Below, in pieces: positions 1 through 7,809 of a DNA stretch of 64,000 bases (position 1 is the first letter of the stretch; each line of letters opens with the position of its first letter). This DNA is from Planctomycetaceae bacterium (lineage in GTDB: Bacteria > Planctomycetota > Phycisphaerae > SM23-33). Made by a program: the position numbers and the translations under genes. The stretch covers positions 1 to 64,000 of the forward strand of contig JBDKTA010000065.1 of the NCBI GenBank assembly GCA_039680605.1, in the 5' to 3' direction. The notes below the pieces were generated by a model. The model had not been told where the DNA came from. It did no database searches and saw only the letters and a list, made by a program, of their open reading frames with translations.

Positions 1-54
1 GACCAACTGGACTGCCGACTGCTTGAACTCCAGCGTGTATCTGCCGCGTGCCAT
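1..54 (-). CDS. IS3-family transposase OrfA, N-terminal end only (cut by window edge)
   Basis: The minus strand reads 18 codons from an ATG, beginning MARGRYTLEFKQSAVQLV. This is the classic start of the helix-turn-helix OrfA subunit of IS3/IS911 transposases (basic residues, then Y-T-x-E-F-K-x-x-A-V). A good Shine-Dalgarno (AAGGAG) lies about 8 bases upstream of the ATG. The rest of the gene, and any OrfB, lies outside the window, so whether the element is intact cannot be judged. The family call rests on recognition of the N-terminal motif only. Confidence 0.7.
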   Translation of the reverse strand, partial: MARGRYTLEFKQSAVQLV

Positions 55-88
55 CGTGGGCTCCTTCTGTTGCCTGAGGGCTCTTATA

Positions 89-586
89 TTACCCTCTCGG
101 CGCGCCCACCGTTCGTGGGGAAGCCCAGTGCCGATACAGTAGGTCACTCACATCTATTCTTTCTGCGTCGTCTGACAACATCGCTTCACCTACCTCTGCC
201 CCTTCTGCAACTTCTTCCTCCTCATTTCCTTCCCCTGCCGCAGAAGAATCATCCTCACCCCCTTCATCACCCTCTCGGACGATCTTGTCTACGAAGACGC
301 CATAGTACTCATTGCCCGCATCGTCGTATTGAACGTTTACCCATCCGAGAATTCCAATGTGCTCCATATCTCTCAGGGACAGGATGATCTCCTTGAAACC
401 CTCTTTCTGGGCCCATACGTAAGCATTCCCGCCTGAATCATCTCCTAGTCTGAGCTGAAAATACGCCTGCCCATCAAGTGTGATATTTTCCGCACCGTAG
501 TAGGTGCAATCGGGAATGCATACATCCTCCTCCCACAGTTCTTCTCCAGTAAGCTCGATGTGTCGAAGTGTGACTTCTTCAGCCAT
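89..586 (-). CDS. hypothetical acidic protein
   Basis: This 165-residue protein is not one I recognise. The first 105 residues look like a small beta-rich domain with many aromatic and glycine positions. The C-terminal third is a low-complexity acidic stretch rich in Glu, Asp and Gly. The last residues (SPRTVGAPRG) read into the leader of the neighbouring IS3 element, so the natural C-terminus may have been replaced by the insertion. Codon use favours this frame over the opposite strand. There is no signal peptide or membrane segment. It stands alone among transposon debris and is probably accessory. Confidence 0.55.
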   Translation of the reverse strand: MAEEVTLRHIELTGEELWEEDVCIPDCTYYGAENITLDGQAYFQLRLGDDSGGNAYVWAQKEGFKEIILSLRDMEHIGILGWVNVQYDDAGNEYYGVFVDKIVREGDEGGEDDSSAAGEGNEEEEVAEGAEVGEAMLSDDAERIDVSDLLYRHWASPRTVGAPRG

Positions 587-825
587 GGTCGTTCTCGCAA
601 GACCAGTTGCTCACAAATTGCTCTTAGCACAGAGATCGAAGCTATCCGTTTCACCCGTTGAAGTTGCGATTCTATCTTCTCCAGTGGACATGTCAACACC
701 GTATCTTGCTGACTCATCCCCAGTTTTGGTTGAGAGGGGCAAAGAAAAAGGCGGCGCCTTCCCGATGATTCCGTTAGGTAAGACGGAGCGCGCTCCAGGA
801 ACAACCTGGAAAGGAAGGCACCGCC

Positions 826-987
826 ATGGATCGCACGGATGCGATCGCTTGGGTCGTGTCGTTCTGCGCTTCTCTTCGGCTGTCCCAAGCCAAGACCTTG
901 AGTGAGTTGTCGGTGGCCGGTTATCCGGAGTTATCCGGAGACATCCATGAGCAAGTCTGTGTCAAGACTCTAGCGGGCGAATCTTAG
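826..987 (+). pseudogene. transposase N-terminal remnant (IS4-like)
   Basis: A 53-codon reading frame begins MDRTDAIAWVVSFCASLRLS and continues QAKTLSEL, which resembles the start of IS4-type transposases. After about 29 codons the sequence no longer looks like protein and soon stops. Upstream, 752-764 (GGCGGCGCCTTCC) and 813-825 (GGAAGGCACCGCC) form an inverted repeat typical of an insertion-sequence end. I read this as the left end of a deleted element. The family assignment is from memory of the N-terminal motif and is tentative. Confidence 0.5.
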
Positions 988-1297
988 CGGGCGTGCCCAC
1001 ACATTCATTCGGCGTCATCCCTTCAGGGAGCGCCAGTATTCTTCGTGCGTCGCCGGCCTCAGTCACCATAACGAGGTCGTCTTCGGGGCTGGGGAGCAAG
1101 GGACGACCGAGCGCGGTCTCGAGCTTTTTGACGAATCCCCCCGGCCCCAGCGGTCTGCCTGTATTCTCGCTGCGGCGGATCGCCTCGGCAAGGGGTTGCT
1201 CGTCCTTTTCACCCCAAAGGTATTCCTCCCACGATTGTCTCCCTGACCACTGTCGGTTGGGATCCGTCATGCGCGGCGCCGCAAACGCGCGGGGCAA
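962..1297 (-). pseudogene. REP-associated tyrosine transposase (RAYT), C-terminal remnant
   Basis: The 111-residue frame contains the run E-x-x-R..TGRPLGPGGFVKKLE..LGRPL. This is the characteristic C-terminal end of Y1_Tnp/REP-associated transposases, where it normally reads TGRPLG(S/D)xxFVxxLExxLGR. The N-terminal catalytic part with the HUH motif and Tyr is missing, so this is a truncated, inactive copy. Its broken left end abuts a REP-type palindrome at 1289-1313, which is consistent with the known RAYT/REP association. There is no credible start codon for a functional protein. Confidence 0.65.
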
Positions 1298-1313
1298 GTT
1301 CCGCCGCTAACGA
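1289..1313. repeat. REP-like palindrome, GCGGGGCAAG..CCGCCGCTAAC family
   Basis: The sequence CGCGCGGGGCAAG-TTCCGCCGCTAACGA recurs at 52070-52106 (GCGGGGCAAGCCCCGC, a perfect hairpin) and at 43176-43200 (GCGGAGCAAGCTCCGC). The paired changes in the third copy preserve base pairing. Here it is fused to a RAYT remnant. Confidence 0.6.
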
Positions 1314-1399
1314 ATCGCACAAACGTTTGCCTTTTCTGACTGCTCTTAATCCTCTTAATCTTCTTAATCTTTTCCCAATCCCGCTCTCCCCGTTGCCGC

Positions 1400-1405
1400 T
1401 ATAAT
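1400..1405 (+). promoter_or_regulatory. -10 box (TATAAT) directly upstream of trpD
   Basis: A perfect TATAAT ends 8 bases before the trpD ATG. Transcription starting about 7 bases downstream would give an almost leaderless mRNA. No convincing -35 hexamer or Shine-Dalgarno is visible. Confidence 0.4.
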
Positions 1406-1413
1406 CTGCGACC

Positions 1414-2439
1414 ATGAACCATCCGCAGGCATATTCGGCGATCCTGAGCCAGGTCGTCAACGGCGAAGACCTCTGCGCCGAGCAGGCGCGTGCGGCCTTT
1501 GGGGCCATCATGGACGGGCTGTGGAGCGAGGCCCAGATCGCCGGGCTGCTGGTGGCGATGGCGGTCAAGGGGCACACCGTTGACGAGATCGCCGGGGCGG
1601 CCACCGCCATGCGAGAACACGTCACGCCCATCAACGCCGGGGGGCGCGACGTCGTCGACACCTGCGGCACCGGCGGAACGGGCATCAGCACGTTCAACAT
1701 ATCGACGGCCGCCGCCCTCGTCGCCGCCGGGGCGGGCGTGGCGGTGGCTAAACACGGAAACCGCACCCACACCCGCGCCAGCGGATCGGCCGATGTGCTG
1801 GCCGCGCTGGGCGTGAATATCCAGGCCTCGGCCGAGACGGCTGCCCGCTGCCTGCGCGAGGCGGGCGTGTGCTTCTGCTTCGCGGTGACCTGCCACCCCG
1901 CCATGCGCTACGCCGGTCCGGTGCGCAAAGCCCTGGCCGTGCGAACGATCTTCAACCTGCTGGGCCCGCTGACCAATCCCGCCGGCGCGCGGCGGCAGGT
2001 CATGGGCGTTTTCGATCCGGCGCTGACCGAGACCATCGCCCGCGTGCTGGCGTCGCTGGGCGCGGTGCGGGCGTTCGTGGTGCATGCCGATGACGGCCTG
2101 GATGAAATCTCCACCACCTGCCCCACCCGCGTCAGCGAACTGCGCGATGGACACGTCGTCACCTGCACCGCCGAGCCGGACGACTTCGGGTTTGCCCGTT
2201 CAAAGAGCGAAGACCTGCTGGTGACATCGGCAGCCGAGTCGGCCCAGGTCATTCAGCACGTGCTGGCCGGCAAGAAGGGCCCCGCCCGCGACATCGTGCT
2301 GCTCAACGCCGCAGCCGCCATCGCCGTGGCGGATAAAGCCGACGACATCGGGGCCGCCGTCCCCATCGCCGCCCGCTCCGTCGACTCCGGCGCCGCTGCC
2401 GCCGCATTGGAAAAACTCATCGCGGTCAGCAATTCGTAG
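1414..2439 (+). CDS. trpD: anthranilate phosphoribosyltransferase
   Basis: TrpD transfers the phosphoribosyl group of PRPP to anthranilate, the second committed step of tryptophan synthesis in the cytoplasm. The 341 residues match the family length. The PRPP-binding glycine loop CGTGGTG sits at residues 84-90 and the KHGNR motif at 113-117, followed by a SGSADVL segment (S-G-S-A-D). An N-terminal helical domain precedes the nucleoside-phosphorylase-II-type catalytic domain. No other trp genes are adjacent, so it is a stand-alone gene here. The ATG follows a TATAAT box by 8 bases with no clear Shine-Dalgarno, suggesting a very short or absent leader. Confidence 0.96.
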   Translation: MNHPQAYSAILSQVVNGEDLCAEQARAAFGAIMDGLWSEAQIAGLLVAMAVKGHTVDEIAGAATAMREHVTPINAGGRDVVDTCGTGGTGISTFNISTAAALVAAGAGVAVAKHGNRTHTRASGSADVLAALGVNIQASAETAARCLREAGVCFCFAVTCHPAMRYAGPVRKALAVRTIFNLLGPLTNPAGARRQVMGVFDPALTETIARVLASLGAVRAFVVHADDGLDEISTTCPTRVSELRDGHVVTCTAEPDDFGFARSKSEDLLVTSAAESAQVIQHVLAGKKGPARDIVLLNAAAAIAVADKADDIGAAVPIAARSVDSGAAAAALEKLIAVSNS

Positions 2440-2480
2440 CGGTCACAGACGGCGTGCCCAGGCGTCACGCGGGACGCTGC

Positions 2481-2876
2481 TCAACTCGTTTCAATCAGGG
2501 TTTCCGCCCAGTCGACGACGCGCTGGGCGACGGCCAGGGCCTGGTGGTATTGCGGTTCGGTGACCGGAACCTCGCGCTGGTAGGGTTCGCCGGCGCCGAT
2601 CCGCTCCAGCGACGTCACATGCTCCATCGCCTCGGCCGCGGCTGCGTAGTCAGGCACGCGGCGCAGCAGTTGGGAGAGGTCCTCGTTGTCGTTGAAAGCA
2701 ACGTGGTAGTGTATCAGCACGGCCCGCAGGGCATTGATGGCGGCCTGGTGGGCGTGGTCGCAGAGGTTCTCCAGCAGCACGCCTCCGGCCCCGGGCGAGA
2801 TGCGGGCGAACTCCAATTCCTTCTGCGCCAGATCGAGCCAGTGACGATGTTCCTGAAGCAGTTTCGCCGCAGGCAT
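2481..2876 (-). CDS. HEPN domain protein
   Basis: The reading frame can be extended upstream, but the ATG at 2876 with AAAGGGGG about 8 bases before it is the likely start, giving 131 residues. The protein is all-helical with the HEPN pattern: A-x-x-E-L-E-x-A near the N-terminus, then a central L-x-D-H-A-x-Q-A-A helix. It contains RAVLIH, which fits the R-x4-H spacing of HEPN ribonucleases, though the same position in MNT/HEPN pairs often reads K-A-x-L. No MNT nucleotidyltransferase is adjacent, so it is an orphan. It could be a toxin relic or a nucleotide-binding protein. A TATAAT box lies just upstream. Confidence 0.7.
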   Translation of the reverse strand: MPAAKLLQEHRHWLDLAQKELEFARISPGAGGVLLENLCDHAHQAAINALRAVLIHYHVAFNDNEDLSQLLRRVPDYAAAAEAMEHVTSLERIGAGEPYQREVPVTEPQYHQALAVAQRVVDWAETLIETS

Positions 2877-2926
2877 GGCAGCCCCCTTTCGCGGTATTAT
2901 AGCAGCGACTAACCCGAAGACTACAT

Positions 2927-3080
2927 GAACCGCAGAGATCGCAAAGCACGCAGAGAAGCAGATGGCTAAAAACAAGAACATTCAATGTTGCGGCCGGCGT
3001 GACCGGAGAAAACAGGCTGTCCATGTGAGCGACTTGCCAGCCTCTGCGGGCTCTGCGATCTCCGCGGTGAAATATCCCGG
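2927..3080. repeat. inverted-repeat element, copy 1
   Basis: It begins ACCGCAGAGATCGCAAAG and ends CTCTGCGATCTCCGCGGT followed by GAAATATCCCGGCTAA. The ends are inverted copies of each other. The core contains AACAAGAACATTCAATG and CAGGCTGTCCATG, shared with copies 2-4. It is not coding. Confidence 0.75.
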
Positions 3081-3090
3081 CTAATCGGGA

Positions 3091-3285
3091 AACTGCATGA
3101 ACCGCAGAGATCGCAGAGTACGCAGAGAAGCAAATGGCTTAAAACAAGACCATCTAACGTCGCCATCGGCGTTAATCCGGAAAGACAGACTGTCCATGCG
3201 GCCCGCTTCCGTAAGTGTCCGTAGGTCTCTTCGCTCAAAGCACCTCTGCGGCCTCTGCGATCTCCGCGGTGAAACATCGGGGCTA
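3091..3285. repeat. inverted-repeat element, copy 2
   Basis: This copy starts only about 11 bases after copy 1, in the same orientation. Left end: ACCGCAGAGATCGCAGAG. Right end: CTCTGCGATCTCCGCGGT. The core shares CAAGACCATCTAACGTCGCC-type sequence and CAGACTGTCCATG with the other copies. The stretch 2877-3342 holds these two elements and a short ATGGGCAAGAGCCCAT palindrome near 3317, and no gene. Confidence 0.8.
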
Positions 3286-3342
3286 ACAGCGGCATGCATA
3301 CAGGAGCCCGTGCGACTCATGGGCAAGAGCCCATGCTACGGT

Positions 3343-4239
3343 CTATTCCCAGGGGAAGTCTCTGCCGGTCAGGGCGGTGTAGGCCTCGATGTACTTGCTT
3401 CGGGTAGCCTGGACCACTTCGGCGGGCAGGGCCGGGGCCGGGGGGGTGCGGTCGAAGTGAATGTCATCGAGGTAGTCGCGGACGAACTGCTTGTCGAAAC
3501 TGGCTTGCTCGCGGCCTTCCTTGTACTGGTCGGCCGGCCAGAATCGCGACGAATCGGGGGTGAGGCATTCATCGACGAGGATGATCCGGCCGCTCTCGTC
3601 AAAGCCCCACTCGAACTTGGTGTCGGCGACGATGATGCCTCGCTGGGCGGCGTAGTCGCGGGCGCGGGAGTACAGGGCGATGGACTTGTCTCGAAGCTGC
3701 GTCATCACGTCGCTGCCCACGAGTTCGCAGGCCCGTTCGAAGTTGATGTTCTCGTCGTGTTCGCCCAGTTCGGCCTTGGTGGCGGGCGTGAAGATCGGCT
3801 CGGGCAGCTTGGAAGACATCTTGAGCCCTTTAGGCAGGGCGATCCCGCAGACCGTGCCGGATTTCTGGTATTCCTTCCATCCGCTTCCGGCGAGGTACCC
3901 GCGCACCACGCACTCGATGGGCACGACCTTGGCGCGGCGGCAGAGCATGAACCGCCCGTCGAGCTCGTCGCTGCGGCAGTCCTCGGGCAGGTCCTTCATG
4001 GCCGCCGAGATCACGTGGTTGGGCGTCACGTCGGACAGCAGGTCGAACCAGAACAGGCTGATCTGCGTCAGGACGCGGCCCTTGTCGGGGATGCCGTTGG
4101 GCATGACCACGTCGAAGGCGCTGATGCGGTCGGTGGCCACCAGCAGCAGTTGCTCGGGCAGGTCGTAGATGTCCCGCACCTTTCCCGACCGCTTGGGATA
4201 GTGTCCGATGGAGGTTGTCAGCAAGGCGGTGCTCTTCAT
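3343..4239 (-). CDS. purC: phosphoribosylaminoimidazole-succinocarboxamide synthase (SAICAR synthetase)
   Basis: PurC condenses CAIR with aspartate using ATP, a middle step of purine synthesis. The 298 residues begin with the family pattern G-K-V-R-D-I-Y-D-L followed by DRISAFD, the ATP/CAIR binding region. Later come [14 protein letters not shown] and the DTKFEWGFD aspartate-binding segment. It is full length, with no close purine neighbours. The start is an ATG preceded by an AAGGG-type ribosome binding site. The gene ends about 60 bases from an inverted-repeat element. Confidence 0.96.
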   Translation of the reverse strand: MKSTALLTTSIGHYPKRSGKVRDIYDLPEQLLLVATDRISAFDVVMPNGIPDKGRVLTQISLFWFDLLSDVTPNHVISAAMKDLPEDCRSDELDGRFMLCRRAKVVPIECVVRGYLAGSGWKEYQKSGTVCGIALPKGLKMSSKLPEPIFTPATKAELGEHDENINFERACELVGSDVMTQLRDKSIALYSRARDYAAQRGIIVADTKFEWGFDESGRIILVDECLTPDSSRFWPADQYKEGREQASFDKQFVRDYLDDIHFDRTPPAPALPAEVVQATRSKYIEAYTALTGRDFPWE

Positions 4240-4285
4240 AGGGGTACCCTTCTACCGCCGCCGGCGCGGCAGGTCAAGAGCGCAC

Positions 4286-5332
4286 TCAGCGCCGGGCGGT
4301 CCACAGGGGCGGGCTGAGGTACTCGATGATGCCTATGGCCATCGCCGACGCCAGACGCCGGCGATGGTCCGCCCGGTCGAGATCGGACGCGTCGGTGCTG
4401 TTGGAAACAAACCCCATCTCCACCAGGACCGATGGAATCCGCGGCTCGTTGATCACGCGGATCGTCTTGGGATGGCGCCGGATCCCGCGGCTGGCCAGGT
4501 TCAGCGACGCCATCTCCCCGGCGATGGCGGAGGCGGCCGTGATCGATGCGGAGGAAGGGCTGCGTCCGAGGTAGACCGTGAAGCCCGAGGCGCTGCTGTT
4601 GGCGGCGGCGTCGGCGTGGAGGCTGAGCATCAGCCGCGCGCCGCTGCGGTTGGCGATCGCCACGCGATCGGCAAGCGGAATGAACGTGTCGTCGCTGCGC
4701 GTCAGGATCACCTCGACGTTCTGCGCTCGCAGGACAGACGCCAGGTCCAGCGCCACCGCCAGCACCACGTCCTTCTCGCGAACCTGCCGGTGCTGACCGG
4801 CCACGCCGTAACCGCCGACGGCGCCGGGGTCCTTACCGCCATGGCCGGCGTCGATGAGCACCGGACCCAGTCGCGGACCGCTGTACTGCAGCTTGATCGG
4901 CGGCGACAGACGCGACGGCGCCTCCGGCGCCACCAGCGCCCGGCGCGGGCGCGACGTCGTACGCAGCGCCCGAGCCAGGTCCTCATCCAGGCCCCGCGGC
5001 AGAAGGAGCGAATCGCCCTTCTCGTGCGGGCTGATCTGCCCGCGGTACGTCAGCGGCCGCCCGTTCACCAGAACCGCCCCGCCGGGGTCGACCACCAGCG
5101 TCACCAGGTTGCCCGAGGCATCGCGAAGCATGGCGCTGTAGGCCGATGCGGAAAGGACTCGCAGCTTGAGATCGGCGGCCATCGTCTCCAGCGGCACGTA
5201 CTCGCTGGTCGGGTCGACCAGGTCGCTGGGGCGCCCCCACATGCTGTCCCACCGCTGGCGGTCGGCCTCGGTACAGCCGCACGCCGCGGCGGCCAGCAGG
5301 ACGACAATCGTAAGATTGCGGATAGCATTCAC
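4286..5332 (-). CDS. N-acetylmuramoyl-L-alanine amidase (Amidase_3), probable lipoprotein
   Basis: The C-terminal half (about residues 155-340) is an Amidase_3 zinc hydrolase that cleaves the stem peptide from muramic acid. VLIDAGHGGKDPGAVG carries the first zinc His, and H in LSLHADAA the later zinc His. I prefer the GTG start at 5332, which follows GGAGAG. It gives a short hydrophobic signal ending AAAACGC, resembling a lipobox. Upstream in-frame starts (TTG at 5401, ATG at 5374) would bury the signal. The N-terminal 130 residues are a poorly conserved envelope domain I cannot name. It likely acts in cell separation or wall recycling at the envelope. Confidence 0.88.
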   Translation of the reverse strand: MNAIRNLTIVVLLAAAACGCTEADRQRWDSMWGRPSDLVDPTSEYVPLETMAADLKLRVLSASAYSAMLRDASGNLVTLVVDPGGAVLVNGRPLTYRGQISPHEKGDSLLLPRGLDEDLARALRTTSRPRRALVAPEAPSRLSPPIKLQYSGPRLGPVLIDAGHGGKDPGAVGGYGVAGQHRQVREKDVVLAVALDLASVLRAQNVEVILTRSDDTFIPLADRVAIANRSGARLMLSLHADAAANSSASGFTVYLGRSPSSASITAASAIAGEMASLNLASRGIRRHPKTIRVINEPRIPSVLVEMGFVSNSTDASDLDRADHRRRLASAMAIGIIEYLSPPLWTARR

Positions 5333-5419
5333 CGGCAGACTCTCCGCGTAGCCCCCGCCCTTCGTTTCGACCATGGCACCACAAACCAGCCGGCGTGTCA
5401 AGGCGGCGAATCTCGCAGG

Positions 5420-6442
5420 TCATGAAAGAACTTGCCCGGCGATCGCCAGAGCCCGCTCGATATCCTGCTCGTCGACTTCCAGGCACGTCACGGCCCGGCA
5501 GGAATGGGGACCCAGCGCCATGATCCGCACGCCGGCCTCGTCGAGCCTGGCAGCCAGGTCCGCGGCGGGCATGGTGGTGATGTCGAAGAAGACGATGTTG
5601 GTCTGGACGCTCTGGGGGTCGAGTTTGACGCCCGGCAGGGCCGCCAGCCCGCCTGCAAGTTTCCGGGCGTTGGCATGATCTTCCGCCAGGCGCCGGCGAT
5701 TGTGTTCCAGGGCGTACAACGCCCCCGCCGCGATGATGCCCACCTGCCGCATGCCGCCGCCGAAGAGTTTTCGCACGCGTCTCGCCTGGGCGATGAAGTC
5801 CTTCGTGCCCGCCAGCGCCGAGCCCACCGGCGCGCCCAGGCCTTTCGAAAAGCACACGCTGACGGAGTCCACCTGCCCAGCGTAGTCCGCTTCGGATACG
5901 CCGGCGGCGACGGCGGCGTTCCAAAGCCGCGCGCCGTCCATGTGGATCTTCATCCCGCGCCTGCGTGCCTCGGCCGACACGCCGGCCAGCGTCTCCAGCG
6001 GCCAGATGCTCCCGCCGCCGCGATTGTGCGTGTTCTCGAGGCACACCAGCGACGGCTGGGGGAAGTGTACGTTCGCCGGCCGGATCGCCGCGGCCAGTTC
6101 ATCGGCGTTGAAGATTCCGCGCCGGGCCTCGATCAGCCGCATCGTGACGCCGGAAAGCGCCGCCGGAGCGCCGGCCTCATAGTAGTGGCAGTGGGCGTTG
6201 GCGTCGGTGACGACTTCGTCGCCCGCACGCGTGTGGCAGCGTATGGCGATCTGATTGGCCATCGTCCCCGAAGGCGTATAGAGAGCGGCCTCTTTGCTGA
6301 GAATCTCGGCCGTCTTCTTTTCCAGAGCGATGACGGTGGGATCGTCGCCGAGCACATCATCGCCCACTTCCGCCGCCGCGATGGCGGCGCGCATGGCCGG
6401 GGTTGGTTTGGTAATCGTGTCAGATCGCAGGTCTATGGGCAT
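5420..6442 (-). CDS. ltaE: low-specificity L-threonine aldolase
   Basis: This PLP enzyme cleaves threonine/allo-threonine to glycine and acetaldehyde. The N-terminus [15 protein letters not shown] is diagnostic. G-T-M-A-N-Q and H-M-D-G-A-R-L-W follow, with the PLP-lysine in [14 protein letters not shown]. Length is 340 residues from the ATG at 6442. The frame is open upstream for eleven more codons, but these are encoded by an AATTTCC repeat array and are unlikely to be translated. No strong Shine-Dalgarno remains because the repeat abuts the start codon. Confidence 0.93.
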   Translation of the reverse strand: MPIDLRSDTITKPTPAMRAAIAAAEVGDDVLGDDPTVIALEKKTAEILSKEAALYTPSGTMANQIAIRCHTRAGDEVVTDANAHCHYYEAGAPAALSGVTMRLIEARRGIFNADELAAAIRPANVHFPQPSLVCLENTHNRGGGSIWPLETLAGVSAEARRRGMKIHMDGARLWNAAVAAGVSEADYAGQVDSVSVCFSKGLGAPVGSALAGTKDFIAQARRVRKLFGGGMRQVGIIAAGALYALEHNRRRLAEDHANARKLAGGLAALPGVKLDPQSVQTNIVFFDITTMPAADLAARLDEAGVRIMALGPHSCRAVTCLEVDEQDIERALAIAGQVLS

Positions 6443-6480
6443 TTCAATTTCCAATTTACAATTTCCAATTTCCAATTGAG
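6443..6480. repeat. AATTTCC simple-repeat array (left flank of IVP cassette 1)
   Basis: Four imperfect copies of a CAATTTCC-type unit lie between the ltaE start codon and the four-helix-bundle gene. The same unit recurs in inverted orientation on the other side of that gene (6894-6926 and again 6984-7017). Confidence 0.8.
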
Positions 6481-6488
6481 AAGAACCT

Positions 6489-6869
6489 TCACGCCGGGTT
6501 CTTCCTGGCCTTGGCGACCCTTCTTGCTTTGGCGGTCTTTTCGGACGCTACAACAATCGAGATGATCTCTCGTCCTTCCTTGATCAGGTCGCTGACAAGA
6601 GCATCCTTTGTCAATTCGGCCTCTTTTGCCATGACGATCCAGAAGACGGATTCATCCGCTTCCTCTTCAACGATGCCGAGCTTGTTGAGAAAGTCTGCGT
6701 AGCTTCTTCCTGCACACGCGGCGTGATAATTCGCCGCGGCGCTGGTTCCGCATCTAATCAACTGATTAGCCATGATCTTGCCCGTAATGGTCTTTGGAAA
6801 TGACTCGGCAAGGCGTATGCACCGCAGCGCGTATGCCCGCAGTCTCTTCTTCATTTCATCAGGCGTCAT
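6489..6869 (-). CDS. four-helix-bundle protein, S23 / 23S rRNA IVP family
   Basis: The protein has 126 residues and four predicted helices. Family hallmarks are A-L-R-C-I-R-L near the N-terminus, F-P-K-T, then Q-L-I-R-C-G-T-S-A-A-A-N-Y and D-F-L-N-K-L-G-I-V-E-E-E-A-D-E-S. This family is known from open reading frames inside 23S rRNA intervening sequences and from Avd-like accessory proteins of diversity-generating retroelements; no retroelement is present here. The ATG at 6869 follows AGAGGCG. The gene is enclosed by inverted AATTTCC arrays that butt against ltaE and dapB. Its function is unknown. Confidence 0.85.
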   Translation of the reverse strand: MTPDEMKKRLRAYALRCIRLAESFPKTITGKIMANQLIRCGTSAAANYHAACAGRSYADFLNKLGIVEEEADESVFWIVMAKEAELTKDALVSDLIKEGREIISIVVASEKTAKARRVAKARKNPA

Positions 6870-6893
6870 GGTCGCCTCTGTTGTTTAATGTTG

Positions 6894-6926
6894 TTAAATT
6901 GGAAATTCCAAATTGGAAATTGGAAA
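6894..6926. repeat. AAATTGGAAATT array (right flank of IVP cassette 1)
   Basis: The units AAATTGGAAATT-CCAAATTGG and further copies are in inverted orientation to 6443-6480. The flanking text TTAATGTTGTTAAATTGG recurs almost exactly at 6975-6990. Confidence 0.8.
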
Positions 6927-6962
6927 TTACTCCAAACCCTTCTTCATCTCATCAGGCGTCAT
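6927..6962 (-). pseudogene. truncated second copy of the IVP gene start
   Basis: Reading minus from 6962 gives MTPDEMKKGLE then stop. The first eight codons are identical in protein to the complete gene at 6489-6869 (MTPDEMKKRLRAY). It is followed by another AATTTCC array and preceded by the same TTGTTAAATTGG leader. The gene body has been deleted between the two arrays, leaving a tandem remnant. Confidence 0.7.
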
Positions 6963-6983
6963 AGGGCACCCGTTGTCAATGTT

Positions 6984-7017
6984 GTTAAATTGGAAATTCC
7001 AAATTGGAAATCGGAAA
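6984..7017. repeat. AAATTGGAAATT array abutting dapB stop codon
   Basis: This is the third array of the same unit. Its last bases run directly into the TAA of dapB. Together with 6846-6926 it forms an imperfect direct repeat of about 80 bp. Confidence 0.75.
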
Positions 7018-7809
7018 TTATTTCAAGCCCAGCACATCCAGCATGTCATACAGCCCCGGCTTCTTGCCGGCCAGCCACTGGGCGGCCCGCAGGGCGCCGC
7101 GGGCGAAGTTGTCTCGGGTGTGGGCAACGTGGCCCAGGGTGATCGTCTCGCCCAGGTTGCCGAAATGCACCGTGTGCTCGCCGACGGTGTCGCCGACGCG
7201 CAGGGCGTGCATGCCGATCTCGCCGGGGTTCCTGGGGCACTGCCCGCCGCGACCCAGGACGGCGACCTCGCCGTATTCCTTGCCCGTGACGGCACAGATC
7301 GACTTGGCCAGGGCGATCGCCGTCCCGGACGGCGCATCCTTCTTGAAGCGATGGTGCGTCTCGGAGATCTCGATGTCATAGTCGCCCCCCAGCGCCGCGG
7401 CCGCCTGGGCCACCAGCTTGAGCAACACGTTGACGCCCACGGACATGTTGGCCGCATGCACGATCGGGATCGTCGCCGCCGCGTCGGCGATCTCGGCGCG
7501 CTGGCTATCGGTCAGACCGGTCGTGCCGATGACCATCGCGCAACCCCGCTCGCGGCAGACCCGCAGCCACTCCATCGTGCCCTCGGGCAGCGAGAAGTCG
7601 ATCAGCACCTGCGGCAAGGCCGCCATCTCCTGCGTCACCGCCAGGCCGAAATGCCCCACGCCGGCCAATTCGCCGACGTCGGCTCCCAGCGCCGGTTGAC
7701 CGGCGACTTCGACAGCCGCCACGATGTCGAACTGCTCCGACTCGATAGCCAGCGCCGCGATGCGCCGCCCCATGCGCCCGCCCGCGCCCGTGATAGCGAT
7801 TTTGATCAT
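7018..7809 (-). CDS. dapB: 4-hydroxy-tetrahydrodipicolinate reductase
   Basis: DapB reduces hydroxy-tetrahydrodipicolinate with NAD(P)H in the lysine/diaminopimelate pathway that feeds peptidoglycan. The N-terminal nucleotide loop I-T-G-A-G-G-R-M-G-R-R is present. So are IGTTGLT, the catalytic E-T-H-H-R-F-K-K-D-A-P-S-G-T motif (His pair and Lys) and the C-terminal R-D-N-F-A-R-G-A-L-R-A-A-Q-W. Length is 263 residues, normal for the family. AAAGGACG precedes the ATG. No other dap genes are nearby. The stop codon is fused to a simple-repeat array. Confidence 0.96.
   Translation of the reverse strand: MIKIAITGAGGRMGRRIAALAIESEQFDIVAAVEVAGQPALGADVGELAGVGHFGLAVTQEMAALPQVLIDFSLPEGTMEWLRVCRERGCAMVIGTTGLTDSQRAEIADAAATIPIVHAANMSVGVNVLLKLVAQAAAALGGDYDIEISETHHRFKKDAPSGTAIALAKSICAVTGKEYGEVAVLGRGGQCPRNPGEIGMHALRVGDTVGEHTVHFGNLGETITLGHVAHTRDNFARGALRAAQWLAGKKPGLYDMLDVLGLK

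Noticed and set aside
445-905. Two opposed open frames of about 130-147 codons
   Set aside because: They overlap the better-supported gene at 89-586 and the transposase stub, and the encoded sequences have no hydrophobic or domain-like organisation.
2481-2876. HEPN/MNT toxin-antitoxin pair
   Set aside because: No nucleotidyltransferase gene lies on either side. The neighbours are trpD and purC, so only an orphan HEPN protein can be supported.
6489-6869. Diversity-generating retroelement (the four-helix protein as Avd)
   Set aside because: No reverse transcriptase, template repeat or variable repeat is visible in the window.
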